Positions 1-5,420 of a stretch of DNA of 6,790 nucleotides are shown piece by piece. The notes under the pieces were generated by a model. It saw nothing but the letters and a program-made list of their open reading frames with translations, did not search any database and was not told where the DNA came from. Source of the DNA: Nitrososphaerales archaeon TH1177. Its GTDB lineage: Archaea; Thermoproteota; Nitrososphaeria; Nitrososphaerales; Nitrososphaeraceae. A program made the translations under genes and the position numbers. Each line of letters starts with the position of its first letter. The stretch's first letter is position 1. Where the stretch lies: NCBI GenBank assembly GCA_014523515.1, contig JAATVJ010000341.1, forward strand, positions 1 through 6,790. Reading direction: 5' to 3'.

Positions 1-160
1 TTAAATTTAGTTTTAGATAAAAATAATCTGAAAATATTATTGTAATTGAAGAACTAATTATTGAAATTAGTAAAGAAATTATATAAGAAGAAAAATTAAT
101 TCTAGTTAAAGACCATCTTTTATGAATATTGGAGACATTGTCAGAGCGACCATTTTTCAT
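1..160 (-). CDS. Unidentified membrane protein, N-terminal part (runs off left edge)
   Basis: On the minus strand an ATG at 160-158 opens a frame of 53 codons that continues without a stop past the left edge. In DNA this AT-rich, where stop triplets are frequent, that is reasonable support for coding. The peptide begins MKNGRSDNVSN, has a basic stretch (H13, K14, R15, R20) and then a hydrophobic segment at about residues 26-43 rich in Ile, Leu and Ser. This looks like a cytoplasmic N-terminus followed by a first membrane helix. An in-frame TAA lies four codons upstream, so ATG 160 is the natural start; I see no clear Shine-Dalgarno motif. The ATG is 23 bp after the Sec61-beta stop on the same strand, so the two are probably cotranscribed. 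I do not recognise the family, and too little is visible to assign a function. It could also be a short spurious frame. Confidence 0.55.
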   Translation of the reverse strand, partial: MKNGRSDNVSNIHKRWSLTRINFSSYIISLLISIISSSITIIFSDYFYLKLNL

Positions 161-183
161 TTCCCATAATTAGAAGAGCCATA

Positions 184-360
184 CTACGATCCTGCAACTG
201 GGAATATAACTCGAATTAATATGGAAATTCCTATTAAAGCTCCTGTAACTCCAAGAACAATCTCTGGTTTTATTTTTATTCCTTTTGTCTCATCTTCAAA
301 AAATCTCAATAGTCCCGCACTAGATGCTGGTAATGGTGCATTCTTCTTTTTACTACTCAA
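184..360 (-). CDS. secG: Preprotein translocase Sec61-beta subunit (SecG/Sec61b), TTG start
   Basis: This 58-codon gene encodes the small beta subunit of the archaeal SecYEbeta translocon, a tail-anchored protein that sits beside SecY and SecE in the cytoplasmic membrane and supports protein export and insertion. The peptide reads MSSKKKNAPLPASSAGLLRF, then FEDETKGIKIKPEIV. The Lys-rich tip, the APLPASSAGLLRFF block and the ...GIKIKPE... linker before a single membrane helix (about residues 33-53) are hallmarks of Sec61_beta, and the length is typical. The start is TTG at 360-358: the frame contains no ATG before an in-frame TAG 18 bp upstream of it, and the family N-terminus begins exactly here. 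A TATA-like element about 25 bp upstream implies a leaderless mRNA. The gene diverges from aIF1 and is followed by a membrane-protein frame. Identity is secure; the TTG start is inferred from homology. Confidence 0.93.
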   Translation of the reverse strand: MSSKKKNAPLPASSAGLLRFFEDETKGIKIKPEIVLGVTGALIGISILIRVIFPVAGS

Positions 361-380
361 GTTGTAAAAAATAAAACACT

Positions 381-390
381 ATTAAATAAA
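381..390 (-). promoter_or_regulatory. TATA box for the Sec61-beta gene
   Basis: Read on the minus strand this is TTTATTTAAT, a good archaeal TATA-like element. Its centre lies about 25 bp upstream of the TTG start at 360, which is the usual distance from box to transcription start. Transcription would therefore begin at or within a few bases of the start codon, giving a leaderless message. No ribosome-binding motif is present in the short gap, which agrees. Confidence 0.5.
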
Positions 391-422
391 TAGATATCGG
401 TTGTAGAGAATTCTATGACAAA

Positions 423-435
423 TTAAAATATATTA
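423..435 (+). promoter_or_regulatory. Candidate TATA region for aIF1
   Basis: The stretch TTAAAATATATTA is the best plus-strand TATA-like element in the 137-bp divergent gap. It would place transcription start near 455-458, giving a leader of about 40 nt. A weaker alternative, TTAATAATAA at 461-470, would give an almost leaderless transcript like those inferred for several neighbours. The sequence does not decide between them, and no convincing Shine-Dalgarno motif precedes ATG 498. Confidence 0.3.
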
Positions 436-497
436 TCTTACTATAATTACTAGGTAAGGCTTAATAATAAGATAGGAAAATTATAGATAAATATAAT

Positions 498-806
498 ATG
501 GCGGTTATATGTAAAAAATGTGGATTACCTGATGATTTATGTCCTTGTGGTGAGCTAGAAAAAGAAGAGACAAGAATAATAATCCGCCTTGAAACAAGGA
601 GATTTTCAAAGACTACAACAATGATTGAAGGAATAGATCCTAAAATAACCAACATGCAAAATATTGTTAAAGAACTAAAAAGTCAATTTGCTTGTGGCGG
701 AACCGCTAAAGATGGTTTTATCATGTTACAAGGTGATCATCGAGATGATGTTAAAGGCTATTTAGTAAGAAAAGGATTTAACCAAGAAGCAATTGAAGTA
801 CAATAG
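498..806 (+). CDS. sui1: Archaeal translation initiation factor 1 (aIF1, SUI1 family)
   Basis: The product (102 aa) is the archaeal homologue of eIF1. It binds the small ribosomal subunit near the P site and helps select the correct start codon. Visible features: an N-terminal cysteine cluster C5-x2-C8-x6-C15-x-C17 (CKKCGLPDDLCPC), typical of archaeal SUI1 proteins and probably zinc-binding; the RIIIRLETRRFSK strand at about 26-38; and the SUI1 core at 57-98 with KELKSQFACGGTAKDG, the GD-H-R-D turn (79-83) and a final VRKGF helix. Length is normal. ATG 498 is the first start in frame and gives the expected N-terminus. The gene is transcribed divergently from Sec61-beta and ends in a T-run. 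The next gene, TFB, has its own promoter, so aIF1 is probably monocistronic. Identification is firm. Confidence 0.95.
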   Translation: MAVICKKCGLPDDLCPCGELEKEETRIIIRLETRRFSKTTTMIEGIDPKITNMQNIVKELKSQFACGGTAKDGFIMLQGDHRDDVKGYLVRKGFNQEAIEVQ

Positions 807-807
807 G

Positions 808-813
808 TTTTTT
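808..813 (+). terminator. Oligo-T terminator after aIF1
   Basis: Six T residues begin two bases after the aIF1 stop codon. Archaeal RNA polymerases often terminate at such U-tracts without a hairpin, and no stem is visible here. A separate TATA box for the next gene lies at about 888-898, consistent with transcript separation. Confidence 0.45.
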
Positions 814-887
814 ATTCTAGAAAATAAACTTCTACAATTCACTATCTAATAAACTATTCTTAAAACTATAACTTTTTGGGATGCTAA

Positions 888-898
888 TATTTATATAA
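888..898 (+). promoter_or_regulatory. TATA box for TFB
   Basis: The sequence TATTTATATAA (within ATATTTATATAATAG) is the strongest TATA box in the window. It predicts transcription start near 919-923, giving a leader of about 35 nt that carries the GGTGA motif at 946-950. The TFB gene is thus probably a leadered transcript, unlike the leaderless ones inferred elsewhere in the window. Confidence 0.6.
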
Positions 899-945
899 TA
901 GAAAAAAACATAAATAATACGAATTCAGTTATTAAAAAGTTTTAT

Positions 946-950
946 GGTGA
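946..950 (+). promoter_or_regulatory. Shine-Dalgarno motif GGTGA for TFB
   Basis: GGTGA is complementary to the UCACC of the archaeal 16S rRNA 3' end and ends 5 nt before ATG 956. It fixes that ATG as the start. An ATG at 944 and a GTG at 947 lie in a frame that closes at once (GTG AAA TGA). This is the clearest ribosome-binding site in the window. Confidence 0.6.
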
Positions 951-955
951 AATGA

Positions 956-1870
956 ATGATTAAAGATATATCATTGTTTGGGGATCATTGTCCAAGATGT
1001 GGCAAAGGTCCAATGGTGACTGATAATTCCACAGGTGAAATGTTTTGTGGAAATTGTGGTTTTGTAATTAATGAAAGAATTGAAGAAACAGGTCCAGAAT
1101 GGAGAGCATTTTCCAAAGAAGAACATGAGGATAGAAGTCGTGCTGGAATCCCTACTTCTTTAGCTATGCATGATATGGGACTAGCTACTATTATAGGGCC
1201 TGTCGACAAAGATGCTTCCGGCAAACCACTTTCATCTTCAATGAAAAGTACGATTGAAAGACTTAGAACATGGGATAGTAGAAGTCAGGTCCATGAACCA
1301 GTTGACCGTAACTTCAGACAAGCTTTTAGTGAATTAGATAGGTTAAAAGACAAATTGGCAGTAGGAGATGCTGTAATAGAAAAAGCAGCATATGTTTATA
1401 GAAAAGCTTTAGAAAAAGGACTAGTTAGGGGAAGATCAATTTCTGCTCTAGTTGCCGCTGCATTATATGCAGCCTGTCGTGATACAGAAACTCCTAGAAC
1501 TTTGAAAGATATAGCAAATGCAAGCAATATCAAGAAAAAGGATGTTGCACGCTGTTATAGGCTTTTGATTAGAGAACTTGACTTAAGAATGCCAGTTGTT
1601 GATCCCGTGAAGTGTGTTGCTAGAATTGCTAGTAAAGCAGGATTATCTGAAAAAACAAAACGTAAAGCTCTTGAAATACTTAAAAAAGCAGAGGAAGGTA
1701 AAATTTCAGCAGGCAAGGACCCGATGGGTCTCGCAGCAGCTGCATTATATGTTGCTTGTGTTATGAATGGAGAAAATAAGACACAAAAAGATGTAGCCGA
1801 GGCAGCAGGTGTTACGGAAGTAACTATTAGAAATCGTTACAAGGGATTGAAAACTCACCTTAAGCTTTAA
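956..1870 (+). CDS. tfb: Transcription initiation factor B (TFB, TFIIB homologue)
   Basis: The product (304 aa, standard length) recruits RNA polymerase to the TBP-TATA complex and helps open the promoter. Domains in order: an N-terminal zinc ribbon with C12-x2-C15 and C31-x2-C34 (CPRCG ... CGNCG); the B-reader/linker at about 41-95, including EWRAFSKEE and RSRAGIPTSLAMHDMGLATI; a first cyclin-like repeat at about 97-210 with GRSISALVAAALYAACR; and a second at about 215-304 with GKDPMGLAAAALYVACV and a helix-turn-helix near DVAEAAGVTEVTIRNRYKGL that should contact the BRE. All key parts are intact, so this looks like a functional general factor. The gene is richer in G+C than its downstream neighbours (29 of 60 bases in 1441-1500), as expected for a conserved, expressed gene. 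Thaumarchaea commonly carry several TFB paralogues; which one this is cannot be told here. Confidence 0.96.
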   Translation: MIKDISLFGDHCPRCGKGPMVTDNSTGEMFCGNCGFVINERIEETGPEWRAFSKEEHEDRSRAGIPTSLAMHDMGLATIIGPVDKDASGKPLSSSMKSTIERLRTWDSRSQVHEPVDRNFRQAFSELDRLKDKLAVGDAVIEKAAYVYRKALEKGLVRGRSISALVAAALYAACRDTETPRTLKDIANASNIKKKDVARCYRLLIRELDLRMPVVDPVKCVARIASKAGLSEKTKRKALEILKKAEEGKISAGKDPMGLAAAALYVACVMNGENKTQKDVAEAAGVTEVTIRNRYKGLKTHLKL

Positions 1871-1874
1871 ACAA

Positions 1875-1881
1875 TTTTTTT
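1875..1881 (+). terminator. Oligo-T terminator after TFB
   Basis: A run of seven T residues starts four bases after the TFB stop. It fits an archaeal U-tract terminator. The same T residues run into the TATA-like element of the next gene, so terminator and promoter overlap. Confidence 0.45.
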
Positions 1882-1887
1882 ATATAT
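1878..1887 (+). promoter_or_regulatory. TATA box for the solute-binding protein gene
   Basis: TTTTATATAT is a good TATA match within the 69-bp gap. It predicts transcription start near 1908-1910 and a leader of about 30 nt before ATG 1940. A weaker alternative is TAATTTTATTT at 1894-1904. No Shine-Dalgarno motif is seen near the start codon. Confidence 0.45.
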
Positions 1888-1939
1888 GTAATAATAATTT
1901 TATTTCCTCTAAAATCAGTTCCTTGCCAGAATATTAATT

Positions 1940-4369
1940 ATGATAAAAAAATTAACTACTACTAGTTTATTAATCATCTTAATTGTTTTTTTCATTATAG
2001 TTTTCCAATATTCTTTTGAATTTTCAGAACAGCAACAAGAAAAAGGACAGCAAGAATTAACTAATCAAAACTCTTCCAATATTAAAAATATAAGATTTAT
2101 TCATTACTTGGATGAAAATGTAGCTCTTGAGGAAATAAAATCTGGAAATTTGGATACTTATTTTTTTCGTATTCCACTTGACTTAGTTTCAGATATAAAA
2201 AATGATGAAAATATCAATTTATTTGATAAAATTGGAGGCTCATTTGGAATTTTATTAAATCCAGCTTCACCGTCAAATAACGATACTATGAATCCATTTG
2301 AATTTCGTGATATTAGATTCGCTATAAATTATTTAATAAATCGAAACTTTATTTCTAATGAAATTTTACATGGTTATGGTATTCCAATGTCAGATCCTTT
2401 TGGCCTTTTTTCCCCTGACTATCCTGTGGTGATGGATACAGTTGAATCCTTTGGATTCCATTATGATCCAGATTATGCATTACAACAAATTAAAAAAACT
2501 TTGCTTGAGCATGGAGCTACACTAAAAGATGATAAATGGTATTTTAATGATAAAACTATTAAATTAAAAATTTTAATAAGAAGTGATGATCTTCAAAGAA
2601 AAGTTCTAGGAGAATTAGTGTCGAGTGCATTAGCACAAATGGGTTTTACCATTATTAAAGATTATAGTGATCTTAATAAATCTATTACCTTTACTCAAGG
2701 ATCTGATCCACAGGATTTTTTATGGCATGTATATACTGAAGGATTTACTGGAGGTACATCTTTTACAAAATATAATGATGCAGTTGTTGCTCAAATGTAT
2801 GCTCCATGGTATGCTAATATGCCAGGAAATCAGAATCCAGGATTTTGGCAATATCAAAATTCTACATTGGATAAACTAACTCAAAAATTGGTATTTTCGA
2901 ACTTCAGCTCTGAAAATGAAAGAAATACTTTACTTAATGAGGCAACCAAAATGGGAATTGAAGAATCTGTACGTATTTTTTTAGTTAAAAACGTTGATCC
3001 TTATGCTGTTTCTTCTTCAATTACTGGTCTAGTAAATGATTTTGGTGCTGGTATAACAAGTAAATATTCATTACTTAATGCAAAATCTGAAAGAGATGAT
3101 TATTTAAAAATAGGTGTTAAACAAATTTATCAAGGTGCTTGGAATAATATAGGTGGATTTGGTGACACATATAGTATAACTATATATTCAAATATTGCAG
3201 ATAGTGCTACTCTTAGACATCCCTTTACAGGAGAAGTTATCTCAATGAGAAATCAGATTCTCAATTCTACTTCAAATGGCCATTTTGAACGTATACCAAT
3301 TCATCCAGATACTATTAGATGGAATAGTACTTTAGGCTGGATACCTATAGAAAAAAATTCAACATCATTAAGCAAAGTCACATATAAAATTTTATATTCT
3401 AATTGGCATAATGGAATTCCAATGGATAAATCTGATTTATTATATTCTCTGTATTTTATGTATGAATGGGGTACAAATAATGGGGATGACGATCTTACTG
3501 TTGATCCAGAATATACTTCTAGAGTTGAGCTTGGATTACCTTATTTTAAAGGAATTAGATTTATCTCTGATGATATTGTAGAATCATATTTAGATCAATG
3601 GCATTATGACAATAAAGAAATAGCTGCAAGCGCTGGAGTATGGGCTCAAGAACCTTGGGAGATAACGGCAGCTTCAGAAAGACTAGTTTTATCAAATGAT
3701 CTTTCTTTCTCTAAATCACAATCAACTACAAAGAATGCAGAATGGTTATCGTTAATAATACCAGAACATGCTAATTTAATAAAAAATGAACTTATCAAGA
3801 TGAAAAATGAAAATTTTATACCTTCTCCTCTTAAAAATATCATTAGTCTCGAAGAAGCAAAAAAAAGATATGATGCCAGTATAAAATGGATAGAAAAACA
3901 TAATCATGCTCTTATAAGTAATGGCGCCTTCTATTTAGATAGATATAATCCCTCAGGAAGGATCATAGACCTAAAATTATTTGATGATTCTTCATATCCA
4001 TTCAAAGCGGGATATTGGTCAACATTTGAAAAACCCAACTCTATTCAAGTTACATCTATTAATTCTTCTAAGTTTATAAAAATTGGTGAACAAAAAACAT
4101 TGGAATTTGACATTAGAGTTGATAATATGCCACCAACAACACCAACATCGGTATCGGCTGAATTCTTTTTTACCGATTATAATGGAAGTATTATTTCCCA
4201 AGGAAAAGCAATACCAATAAATGATGAATTAGGACTCTTTAAAATTCCTTTAACAAAAGAGGAAACAGCTAAAATTCCAGTAGGTCCAGCAACTCTTAAA
4301 TTATATGCGAGTACAGAGAAATCTTTACGCCCTTTTATATTCACAGATACTTTTCTTGCTATTTATTAA
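1940..4369 (+). CDS. Membrane-anchored family-5 solute-binding protein, segments apparently circularly permuted
   Basis: The 809-aa product resembles the extracytoplasmic binding component of oligopeptide/dipeptide-type ABC importers. Residues 1-4 (MIKK) and a hydrophobic stretch at about 8-25 form a signal anchor; no lipobox cysteine follows, so it is probably held by the N-terminal helix. A Gln/Asn-rich linker spans about 29-48. Family motifs then appear in unusual order: IRFIHYLDENVALEEIKSGN at 51-70, FRDIRFAINYLINR at 122-135, a YDPDYA repeat-like helix start at 175, and a WQYQNSTLD region; these normally make up the second half. The motifs usual for the first half follow: NWHNGIPMDKSDLLYSLYFM at 488-507 and ISNGAFYLDRYNP at 659-671. 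About 715-809 is beta-rich, perhaps an Ig-like domain. It is longer than typical family members (500-600 aa). No permease or ATPase gene is adjacent. The ligand is unknown; peptide binding is inferred from the family only. Confidence 0.85.
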   Translation: MIKKLTTTSLLIILIVFFIIVFQYSFEFSEQQQEKGQQELTNQNSSNIKNIRFIHYLDENVALEEIKSGNLDTYFFRIPLDLVSDIKNDENINLFDKIGGSFGILLNPASPSNNDTMNPFEFRDIRFAINYLINRNFISNEILHGYGIPMSDPFGLFSPDYPVVMDTVESFGFHYDPDYALQQIKKTLLEHGATLKDDKWYFNDKTIKLKILIRSDDLQRKVLGELVSSALAQMGFTIIKDYSDLNKSITFTQGSDPQDFLWHVYTEGFTGGTSFTKYNDAVVAQMYAPWYANMPGNQNPGFWQYQNSTLDKLTQKLVFSNFSSENERNTLLNEATKMGIEESVRIFLVKNVDPYAVSSSITGLVNDFGAGITSKYSLLNAKSERDDYLKIGVKQIYQGAWNNIGGFGDTYSITIYSNIADSATLRHPFTGEVISMRNQILNSTSNGHFERIPIHPDTIRWNSTLGWIPIEKNSTSLSKVTYKILYSNWHNGIPMDKSDLLYSLYFMYEWGTNNGDDDLTVDPEYTSRVELGLPYFKGIRFISDDIVESYLDQWHYDNKEIAASAGVWAQEPWEITAASERLVLSNDLSFSKSQSTTKNAEWLSLIIPEHANLIKNELIKMKNENFIPSPLKNIISLEEAKKRYDASIKWIEKHNHALISNGAFYLDRYNPSGRIIDLKLFDDSSYPFKAGYWSTFEKPNSIQVTSINSSKFIKIGEQKTLEFDIRVDNMPPTTPTSVSAEFFFTDYNGSIISQGKAIPINDELGLFKIPLTKEETAKIPVGPATLKLYASTEKSLRPFIFTDTFLAIY

Positions 4370-5173
4370 TCACAGTATCTCTCCATTGAGTCGATATATT
4401 TCTTTTTTAATTTTATTCATTATATTTTCAAATGTCCTATTCACAATTATTTCGTTATTTCCTTTAATGGAAACATAAATATTCATTTTAGGTATTTTCG
4501 ATGTTGGATTTTTTGCATGTGTTTTTATATAAAGATTAAAATCTTTTTGATTATATTTTTTTATAGTTGTTTCTAAAAATTTTGCTATATGACTTTCTCT
4601 AATTTTTATTGTTTTTAAAAATTGTTCTTTAAAAAAAATTCCCTTGTATTCGTCTTTTATCATTGTTAATATATTTTTTTTAAAAATATGCCTTAATTCA
4701 ATAGGTACACCTGGCAAGCAAATTATTTTTGTTTCTCTATCTCTTATTAATACTGATGGTGCTGTTCCTATTGAATTATCTATTATTTCTGAATTATCGG
4801 GTACAAGCGCCATTTTTGATTGATATTTATTTAATTTTTTTATGCCTCTTTTCAGATAATTTCTCTTTAGAATTGCTAACGCTGTAGGGTGATAAATTAA
4901 ATTTCTTTTCAATATTCTTCCAATGGATTCTATGGTGATATCATCATACGTAGGACCAAGACCGCCCGAAGTTATTATCCATATAGGTCTACGATGTAAT
5001 GCTTCGTTCATAGTAGATTCAATCTCATCGAAATTATCTCGAATTATAGTTATTTTTGATACATTACCACCAATTTTTCTAATTCTTGTTGTTAACCAAG
5101 AGGAATTTTTTTCAATTGTTGTCCCATTTAATATTTCATTCCCAATACAAATAATTTCTATATCCTTGGACAA
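4370..5173 (-). CDS. CinA-like protein (COG1058, MoCF_biosynth domain), TTG start
   Basis: The product (267 aa) is the N-terminal CinA domain alone, with the molybdopterin-binding fold shared with MoaB/MogA. Motifs: IICIGNEILNG at 7-17, ITSGGLGPTYDD at 67-78 (the conserved GGLGPT-x-DD site), and CLPGVPIEL at 152-160. Bacterial COG1058 domains have been reported to act as ADP-ribose pyrophosphatases; that role here is inferred. Full CinA proteins (about 410 aa) add an NMN deamidase domain, absent here as in many archaea. The start is TTG at 5173-5171: an in-frame TAA lies two codons upstream and the family begins only a few residues before IICIGNE. A TATA box about 27 bp upstream suggests a leaderless mRNA. 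The C-terminal half is rich in Ile, Lys and Asn, and its DNA is extremely AT-rich (about 17% G+C at 4501-4680). Its TGA stop abuts the stop of the convergent solute-binding gene. Confidence 0.88.
   Translation of the reverse strand: MSKDIEIICIGNEILNGTTIEKNSSWLTTRIRKIGGNVSKITIIRDNFDEIESTMNEALHRRPIWIITSGGLGPTYDDITIESIGRILKRNLIYHPTALAILKRNYLKRGIKKLNKYQSKMALVPDNSEIIDNSIGTAPSVLIRDRETKIICLPGVPIELRHIFKKNILTMIKDEYKGIFFKEQFLKTIKIRESHIAKFLETTIKKYNQKDFNLYIKTHAKNPTSKIPKMNIYVSIKGNNEIIVNRTFENIMNKIKKEIYRLNGEIL
4403..4408 (+). terminator. Possible U-tract terminator for the solute-binding protein gene
   Basis: Because the two convergent genes share no spacer, any terminator for the plus-strand transcript must lie inside the opposing gene. 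The first plus-strand T-run is six T residues 34 bp past the stop codon. There is no comparable minus-strand T-run just beyond the CinA-like stop, so that transcript may read into the solute-binding gene. Weak evidence. Confidence 0.25.
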
Positions 5174-5197
5174 TAGTTATCTATGTACTGCTTTTCC

Positions 5198-5207
5198 TAT
5201 AAAAATT
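5198..5207 (-). promoter_or_regulatory. TATA box for the CinA-like gene
   Basis: On the minus strand this reads AATTTTTATA. The TTTTTATA core is centred about 28 bp upstream of the TTG start at 5173, so transcription should begin on or next to the start codon. This supports both the TTG start and a leaderless message. Confidence 0.5.
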
Positions 5208-5264
5208 TCTTTCTATTCATTGATAATTGATATTTCTTATATCATGAATTGAAATGATTTGATA

Positions 5265-5282
5265 GAGATTTTGGAAAATCTC
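5265..5282. repeat. 18-bp perfect dyad in the divergent intergenic region (candidate operator)
   Basis: GAGATTTT, two central G residues, then AAAATCTC form a perfect inverted repeat with 8-bp arms. It lies in the 247-bp gap between the divergent CinA-like and pantoate kinase genes, about 58 bp upstream of the first TATA box and 103 bp upstream of the second. A 2-nt loop is too tight for a good RNA hairpin, so a binding site for a dimeric regulator is the more natural reading. Three copies of TTGATA (5220-5225, 5227-5232, 5259-5264) sit just to its left, possibly by chance in such AT-rich DNA. The rest of the gap shows no gene or RNA structure. Confidence 0.45.
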
Positions 5283-5385
5283 AAGAATAACTATAAATTA
5301 TTAAAGATTACCATAAAATAGACAATTTATTAAAATATAAAAATTTCATATATCAAAATAACTTTTTAAATTTTTTTTAACGATA

Positions 5386-5395
5386 TTTTTATATT
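5386..5395 (+). promoter_or_regulatory. TATA box for the pantoate kinase / phosphopantothenate synthetase operon
   Basis: TTTTTATATT is centred about 30 bp upstream of ATG 5421, predicting transcription start at about 5416-5419 and a leader of only a few bases. No Shine-Dalgarno motif lies between, so initiation is probably leaderless. Confidence 0.5.
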
Positions 5396-5420
5396 TTCTT
5401 CATATCTTTACATTTATTCT

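Noticed and set aside
407..414. AGAATTCT palindrome in the aIF1/Sec61-beta divergent gap
   Set aside because: Only 8 bp, with flanks that do not extend the symmetry; expected by chance in AT-rich DNA.
434..474. Inverted repeat TATCTTA ... TAAGATA upstream of aIF1
   Set aside because: Seven-base arms with a 27-nt AT-rich spacer are weak; no strong reason to call it a hairpin or operator.
461..655. Minus-strand open frame of 64 codons
   Set aside because: It overlaps the well-supported aIF1 gene in antisense, shows no family features, and reads as a low-complexity hydrophobic string.
985..1224. Minus-strand open frame of 79 codons
   Set aside because: It is antisense to the conserved zinc ribbon and B-reader of TFB; no recognisable motifs.
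1940..2030. Possible lipoprotein signal in the solute-binding protein
   Set aside because: No cysteine occurs after the hydrophobic segment, so a lipobox is absent; a signal anchor fits better.
2667..2879. Plus-strand 70-codon frame inside the solute-binding gene
   Set aside because: It is an out-of-frame shadow of a gene whose own frame is intact with family motifs on both sides.
3646..4201. Two minus-strand frames (3646-3843 and 4019-4201)
   Set aside because: Both are antisense to the intact solute-binding gene and have no recognisable content; the Cys/Trp-rich run in the second is a translation of Thr/Pro codons on the other strand.
4923..5252. Plus-strand 109-codon frame across the start of the CinA-like gene
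   Set aside because: It is antisense to the conserved GNEILNG and GGLGPTYDD motifs and its own translation shows no family resemblance.
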